Below are positions 6,372 to 9,622 of a stretch of DNA of 9,622 nt, in pieces. How positions within the stretch are numbered: the stretch's first letter is position 1; every line of letters begins with the position of its first letter. The stretch is from an uncultured Clostridia bacterium (lineage in GTDB: Bacteria; Bacillota; Clostridia; Christensenellales; CAG-917). The DNA lies in assembly GCA_947174215.1 (NCBI GenBank), contig CAMWIB010000031.1, forward strand, positions 1 through 9,622, written 5' to 3'. Below the pieces are notes generated by a model. It worked only from the letters and a program-made list of their open reading frames with translations, was not told the DNA's origin and ran no database searches. A program made the translations under genes and the position numbers.

Positions 6372-7199
6372 ATGGATACGCCGACTTTGAAAAATATAAT
6401 TACGGATACGGGCTTTAAGTTCAATAAGGCGCTTGGGCAGAACTTTATCTCCGACAAAAACCTGCTTGACGCGATAGTTGCGGATAGCGGGGTGACCGCT
6501 GACGACGTAGTCGTTGAGATTGGAACGGGCGGCGGTACGCTTACGCGTGCGCTTGCGGCAGTGGCAAAAAGGGTCGTATCATTTGAGGTTGACAAAAACG
6601 TGCAGAAGGTGCTTGAAATATCCTTGCAGGGCGTAGATAACGTGGAAGTTATTTTCCGCGATATTCTGCGTATGTCCGATGACGAGGTTCGCGCTATCGC
6701 GGGTGATAGTTTCAAGGTTGTTGCAAATCTTCCGTACTACATCACAACTCCGCTTGTCATGCGCTTCTTGGAAAGCGACCTTGACGTCAAGAGTCTTACT
6801 GTTATGGTTCAGCAGGAAGTGGCGGACAGATTCGTTGCTAAGCCGAACACCGCGGATTACGCCGCAATCACGCTTGCAATAGAAACCTGCGGCGAGGCGT
6901 GCATAACGCGAAAGGTAAACAGAAAGATGTTCTATCCCGTGCCGAACGTGGACAGCGCGGTGGTGCGTATCGACGTGGACAGAAATAAGCTCGCGGGAGA
7001 GAATATGGTTGAGCTTCGCAAACTTATACGCGCCGCATTTGCGATGCGCCGTAAAACGCTCGCCAACAACATAAGCGTAGCCTTTAATATGGACAAGCAA
7101 TCCGCCACCGAGAAGATAGCCGCCGCAGGCTTTGCCCCGCTCGTTCGCGGCGAGGCACTGTCATTAAGTGATTATGTTAAACTTCTACACACCCTATAA
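6372..7199 (+). CDS. rsmA: 16S rRNA dimethyladenosine transferase RsmA (KsgA)
   Basis: RsmA uses SAM to dimethylate two adjacent adenines near the 3' end of 16S rRNA (A1518 and A1519 in E. coli numbering), a late 30S assembly step; its loss gives kasugamycin resistance. The 275-residue protein is complete. It shows the N-terminal FNKALGQNFISDKN, SAM motif I VVEIGTGGGTLTRAL (47-61), the acidic FEVDKN (71-76), the catalytic motif IV NLPYY (119-123), then MVQQEVADRFVA and FYPVPNVDSAVVRI (187-200), and the C-terminal helical domain with FAMRRKTLANN. The ATG follows AGGTGG at a short three-base spacing. In Bacillus the gene is preceded by rnmV; here no RNase M5 gene lies upstream. It probably has its own promoter in the 6231-6371 gap, since a terminator-like hairpin lies before it, but I could not identify one. 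Confidence 0.97.
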   Translation: MDTPTLKNIITDTGFKFNKALGQNFISDKNLLDAIVADSGVTADDVVVEIGTGGGTLTRALAAVAKRVVSFEVDKNVQKVLEISLQGVDNVEVIFRDILRMSDDEVRAIAGDSFKVVANLPYYITTPLVMRFLESDLDVKSLTVMVQQEVADRFVAKPNTADYAAITLAIETCGEACITRKVNRKMFYPVPNVDSAVVRIDVDRNKLAGENMVELRKLIRAAFAMRRKTLANNISVAFNMDKQSATEKIAAAGFAPLVRGEALSLSDYVKLLHTL

Positions 7200-7235
7200 A
7201 ATCGAGCTACCATGCGATTTGCGTTGAACGCGATT

Positions 7236-7268
7236 AAAATGTCACCTTAAAAGAGAGGTGACATTTTT
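7236..7268 (+). terminator. Strong intrinsic terminator after rsmA
   Basis: A perfect 12-bp stem (AAAATGTCACCT / AGGTGACATTTT) with an 8-base loop is followed by a continuing T-run. It lies 36 bases after the rsmA stop and isolates the following sigma-factor operon. The A-tract on the left arm means it could also work leftwards. Confidence 0.88.
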
Positions 7269-7307
7269 GATAATTGCTATTTTTGTATTTTACTGCATTT
7301 TACTTGT

Positions 7308-7336
7308 TTGACATATGAATATTTAATAAATATAAT
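7308..7336 (+). promoter_or_regulatory. Exact-consensus sigma-A promoter of the ECF sigma operon
   Basis: TTGACA (7308-7313) and TATAAT (7331-7336) match the housekeeping consensus at all twelve positions with the optimal 17-base spacer. The start of transcription would be near 7343, giving a leader of only about 24 bases. The surroundings are very AT-rich, which also favours promoter opening. No typical ECF-type -35 (AAC motif) was seen beside it. Confidence 0.85.
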
Positions 7337-7366
7337 TTATTTAATAACATCCGAAATTATAGAGAA

Positions 7367-7936
7367 ATGGAAAAACAAGAGAAAATTGAGATAAATAATA
7401 GCTTGTTGGCTATTAAGAATCGGGATAATAATGCCATAGTCATACTGCGCGATTTGGCGGGACACTCGCTATGGTTTATAGCGCTTAAATATCTGAAAAA
7501 GAAGGAAGACGCAGAGGATTTATTTCAAGATTTTTGGGCGGATATCTACGATATCGCGGATGGTTTTTCATATTTCAAAAACGGATATAGCTATATATGC
7601 AAGGTTATGACGAACAGGGCTATAAACAGGTATAGGCAGATTCACGGCGAAAAGGAATACGTGATTGAGTACGTTGATTTTAGCAATATTCCGTCCTCTT
7701 ACAATAATGAGATTTTAGATTTGGAAAGCAGACTCGCGGTAGAGCAGGCGTTTAAGAGGCTGACTCCCACCGAGCGTATTATAATGCAGCTTAGACTGTT
7801 CGAGGACAAAGGTATTGAGCAGATTGCAAAAGAGCTGAAAATGTCTAAATCTGACGTTGGGAGAAAGAAGCTCGAAGCGGAAGAAAAATTAAAAAGAGAA
7901 TTATCTAAAAATATTTGGGAAAAAAGCAATGGCTAA
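7367..7936 (+). CDS. ECF-type RNA polymerase sigma factor
   Basis: A 189-residue sigma-70 family protein of the extracytoplasmic-function type: only regions 2 and 4 are present. Region 2 spans about 24-92, with IALKYLKKKEDAEDLFQDFW (core-polymerase binding) and KVMTNRAINRYRQ (-10 recognition). A short linker (about 93-120) leads to region 4 (about 123-181): LTPTERIIMQLRLFEDKGIEQIAKELKMSKSDVGRKKLEAEEKL, with the helix-turn-helix near 148-171. It would direct RNA polymerase to a small stress or envelope regulon. It is first in a probable operon with a secreted peptidase and a one-helix membrane protein, spaced 41 and 13 bases apart. The ribosome site is weak (AGAG only two bases from the ATG), unlike the strong sites of the next two genes, so it may be made at low level despite the consensus promoter. 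Codon use is more AT-rich than in rsmA. Confidence 0.93.
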   Translation: MEKQEKIEINNSLLAIKNRDNNAIVILRDLAGHSLWFIALKYLKKKEDAEDLFQDFWADIYDIADGFSYFKNGYSYICKVMTNRAINRYRQIHGEKEYVIEYVDFSNIPSSYNNEILDLESRLAVEQAFKRLTPTERIIMQLRLFEDKGIEQIAKELKMSKSDVGRKKLEAEEKLKRELSKNIWEKSNG

Positions 7937-7977
7937 TTTGTTTATAGTTATAGAACATTTCAAAGGAGAACAAACAA

Positions 7978-8838
7978 ATGAAAAGAAGTCTTAACAACAA
8001 ACAAATAGCACTATTTACCGTCGTGCTGATAGCGGTGGTCTTAATCGCCGTGCTTTCGTTGAGCGTAAGTATGCCAACTGTTGCGTATGCGTACGAAGCG
8101 AGCGAAATATACTATGCGGGTTCAGGCATCTTTACTAATGAAACGGAAAGTTTCTCATATGCGACCAAAACGACGGAATCATATTCAATAAATCCTTCGT
8201 TCCCAGACTACTATAACTGCAATGGCGCTTTGCAAAATACCTGTGCAAATGTAGCGGGAGCTAATATTATAGGTTATTACGACAGATTTTTTAATAATTT
8301 GATACCAGATTATGATGCGGGTATGTTGAGGAATAACATTTATATTTACTTCCCAATGGGCTATTACGGTGCTAAAAAGCAAGCAGTTATAGAGGATTTG
8401 TATCAAAGGATGCAGACAAATGTGACGAGTGCTGGAAGTACGCAAGCGCAGTATAAAAACGGTTTGTCATCGTACGTACAGTCTAAAAATCAGTCCATTT
8501 CATTTAGCAACGTAATGACGAATGGTTCGCTTGACTTGGAGAAGGTGAAGGTGCAGTTTCAAAATGGCAATCCTATTTCATTGTATTTGCTTGGATATAA
8601 TTTTACAAAGGTAACAGATAGCGGGAATGCAGTTACAATGGAAAAGAAATTGTCAGAGGGCAATCATATTGCTATTGCGTATGGTTATGAAAAAGTGAGC
8701 TATTTCGATGGGAACGGCAAAATGATTAGGATGGAGATTTATATTAAAGTAGCAACGGGAATGGATGCCGTTCCAAATATATATGTGGTAAATAAGTACG
8801 GAACGTTAAACGATGCGGAAGCTGTACATATAGCTTAA
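7978..8838 (+). CDS. Secreted papain-fold cysteine peptidase-like protein
   Basis: A 286-residue exported protein. A Sec signal peptide is clear: basic start (Lys2, Arg3, Lys8), hydrophobic core about 10-31, and a likely cut after AYA (residue 38). The mature part has the order of a papain/C39-like fold: a cysteine in TCANVAGANIIGYYDRFF (Cys89), a histidine in EGNHIAIAYGYE (His230), and IYVVNKYGTL (Asn272), which resembles the NSWG asparagine of papain-type enzymes. The usual Pro after the catalytic Cys-Gly/Ala is replaced (CAN, not CGP or CAP), so activity is probable but not certain; Cys81 is a second candidate. There is no wall-anchoring motif or propeptide I can recognise. A strong ribosome site (AAAGGAG, nine bases upstream) fixes the start. 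Its place between a sigma factor and a membrane protein suggests it is part of the signalling unit or one of its outputs; the substrate is unknown. Confidence 0.78.
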   Translation: MKRSLNNKQIALFTVVLIAVVLIAVLSLSVSMPTVAYAYEASEIYYAGSGIFTNETESFSYATKTTESYSINPSFPDYYNCNGALQNTCANVAGANIIGYYDRFFNNLIPDYDAGMLRNNIYIYFPMGYYGAKKQAVIEDLYQRMQTNVTSAGSTQAQYKNGLSSYVQSKNQSISFSNVMTNGSLDLEKVKVQFQNGNPISLYLLGYNFTKVTDSGNAVTMEKKLSEGNHIAIAYGYEKVSYFDGNGKMIRMEIYIKVATGMDAVPNIYVVNKYGTLNDAEAVHIA

Positions 8839-8851
8839 TAAAGAGGAATAT

Positions 8852-9523
8852 ATGGACAATAAGGAATTAGATGAAATATTGCAAAACTATGCAAAATCCA
8901 CTCAGCCGGATATGGATATTGCATTCAAAAAGCTCAACGAAAAGCCGCAACCTGAAAAACGCCCTAAAAAACGTTTTAAGCCGCAATATGCTTTGAGTAT
9001 AGCCGTTTGTGTGATTGCGGTAGTACTTTGTACGGTTTTACCTCTCACGCTGACGAAGGCGGATTCGCCGCAGAATAGCGAACCGACTTATTGTGAAAGA
9101 GTTAATATTGATTATAATATAGAGGAAGATATTTCTGTTTTCAAAACCAAATATAATATTGATGCGTATTATCCTAATATAGAATTTGGCGGTACAACCT
9201 ATAATTCTATTTCCTCTCAAACAGACAGTTCCTTTGCAGGTGCAAAAATTGTGTATTCAATTTTTGATGAAAACGTTATATTTGTTGAGTTGGTGATTAT
9301 TCCAAAGACGCATATTCTTGAAGAATACGAACACTATTTTGATTTGGATGATGAGCAAAAGTGGAGAGGGTATGACCTGAAATATAACAAAGAAGATTGT
9401 AACGAAATGCTTTTTTACGGTACGCTGATTTATTTCACCGACGGCACGTATGACTATTTTTTGGCTATCGACTGTGATAGAGATTTGGGCGCAGGCGAGC
9501 TTCTCGATATGATTTACGGCTGA
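8852..9523 (+). CDS. Single-pass membrane protein, candidate anti-sigma factor
   Basis: A 223-residue protein that I do not recognise as a named family. Residues 1-45 are hydrophilic and end in a very basic stretch (KRPKKRFK), then one membrane helix (about 47-68), then an acidic outer domain (about 69-223) with three cysteines (81, 183, 208). Basic residues before the helix predict the N-terminus inside. This layout, with the gene last in an operon headed by an ECF sigma factor, is that of a transmembrane anti-sigma factor: the short inner part (MDNKELDEILQNYAKST...) would hold the sigma factor and the outer domain would sense a signal. It lacks the HxxxCxxC zinc motif of ZAS-type anti-sigma factors. 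A good ribosome site (AGAGG, five bases upstream) and the 13-base gap to the peptidase gene indicate co-translation. The role is inferred from context only. Confidence 0.65.
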   Translation: MDNKELDEILQNYAKSTQPDMDIAFKKLNEKPQPEKRPKKRFKPQYALSIAVCVIAVVLCTVLPLTLTKADSPQNSEPTYCERVNIDYNIEEDISVFKTKYNIDAYYPNIEFGGTTYNSISSQTDSSFAGAKIVYSIFDENVIFVELVIIPKTHILEEYEHYFDLDDEQKWRGYDLKYNKEDCNEMLFYGTLIYFTDGTYDYFLAIDCDRDLGAGELLDMIYG

Positions 9524-9559
9524 TAGCGTAGCAAGCATATCGTCATAATTGTCCATCGC

Positions 9560-9586
9560 CTATAAGTAGATTACCAATCTATAAGT
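9560..9586. repeat. Short repeat cluster after the candidate anti-sigma gene
   Basis: Two direct copies of CTATAAGT (9560-9567 and 9579-9586) lie 19 bases apart, start to start. Between and overlapping them, TAGATT and AATCTA form an inverted repeat with an ACC loop (9567-9581). It is not followed by a proper T-run, and the next gene lies outside the window, so it may be a regulatory site of that gene or chance in AT-rich DNA. Confidence 0.35.
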
Positions 9587-9622
9587 TCATAAATTTTAAT
9601 AATAATCAAATATACTATACGG

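Noticed and set aside
9601..9622. TATACT resembling a -10 box at the window edge
   Set aside because: No -35 at the right distance was found and the downstream gene is not visible.

Overview
The window looks like chromosomal DNA of a low-to-moderate GC Bacillota bacterium, most likely a clostridial (gut-type) lineage. The reasons are the spore-maturation pair spmA-spmB, the methionyl-tRNA synthetase / TatD / RsmA neighbourhood known from Bacillota, a TatD-linked radical SAM protein, Shine-Dalgarno sites of the AGGAGG type, and short intrinsic terminators. The exact genus cannot be read from the sequence. No rRNA, tRNA, CRISPR array, insertion sequence or riboswitch was seen.

Left part (1-2339): a small two-helix membrane protein of unknown function runs rightwards and ends at a perfect stem-loop terminator (520-546). 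On the minus strand lie a stand-alone XRE-type DNA-binding protein, whose better start is GTG at 933 rather than 990, with a 14-bp perfect palindrome upstream as a possible operator, and then the translationally coupled spmA-spmB pair.

Middle part (2340-7268): a clear sigma-A promoter drives metG (methionyl-tRNA synthetase with a C-terminal tRNA-binding domain). It is followed co-directionally by tatD (metal-dependent DNase family), a TatD-linked radical SAM protein, a terminator-like hairpin, and rsmA/ksgA (16S rRNA dimethyltransferase) with its own strong terminator. This matches the Bacillus order metS-tatD-...-rnmV-rsmA, except that the RNase M5 gene rnmV is absent and the radical SAM gene occupies the gap.

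Right part (7308-9622): an exact-consensus housekeeping promoter (TTGACA, 17-bp spacer, TATAAT) precedes a three-gene unit: an ECF-type sigma factor, a secreted papain-fold cysteine peptidase-like protein, and a single-pass membrane protein with a short cytoplasmic N-terminus and a large outer domain, best read as a candidate anti-sigma factor of an unrecognised type. This envelope-signalling cassette, visibly more AT-rich than metG-rsmA, is the most interesting candidate for an undescribed system. The link between the three proteins is inferred from gene order only.
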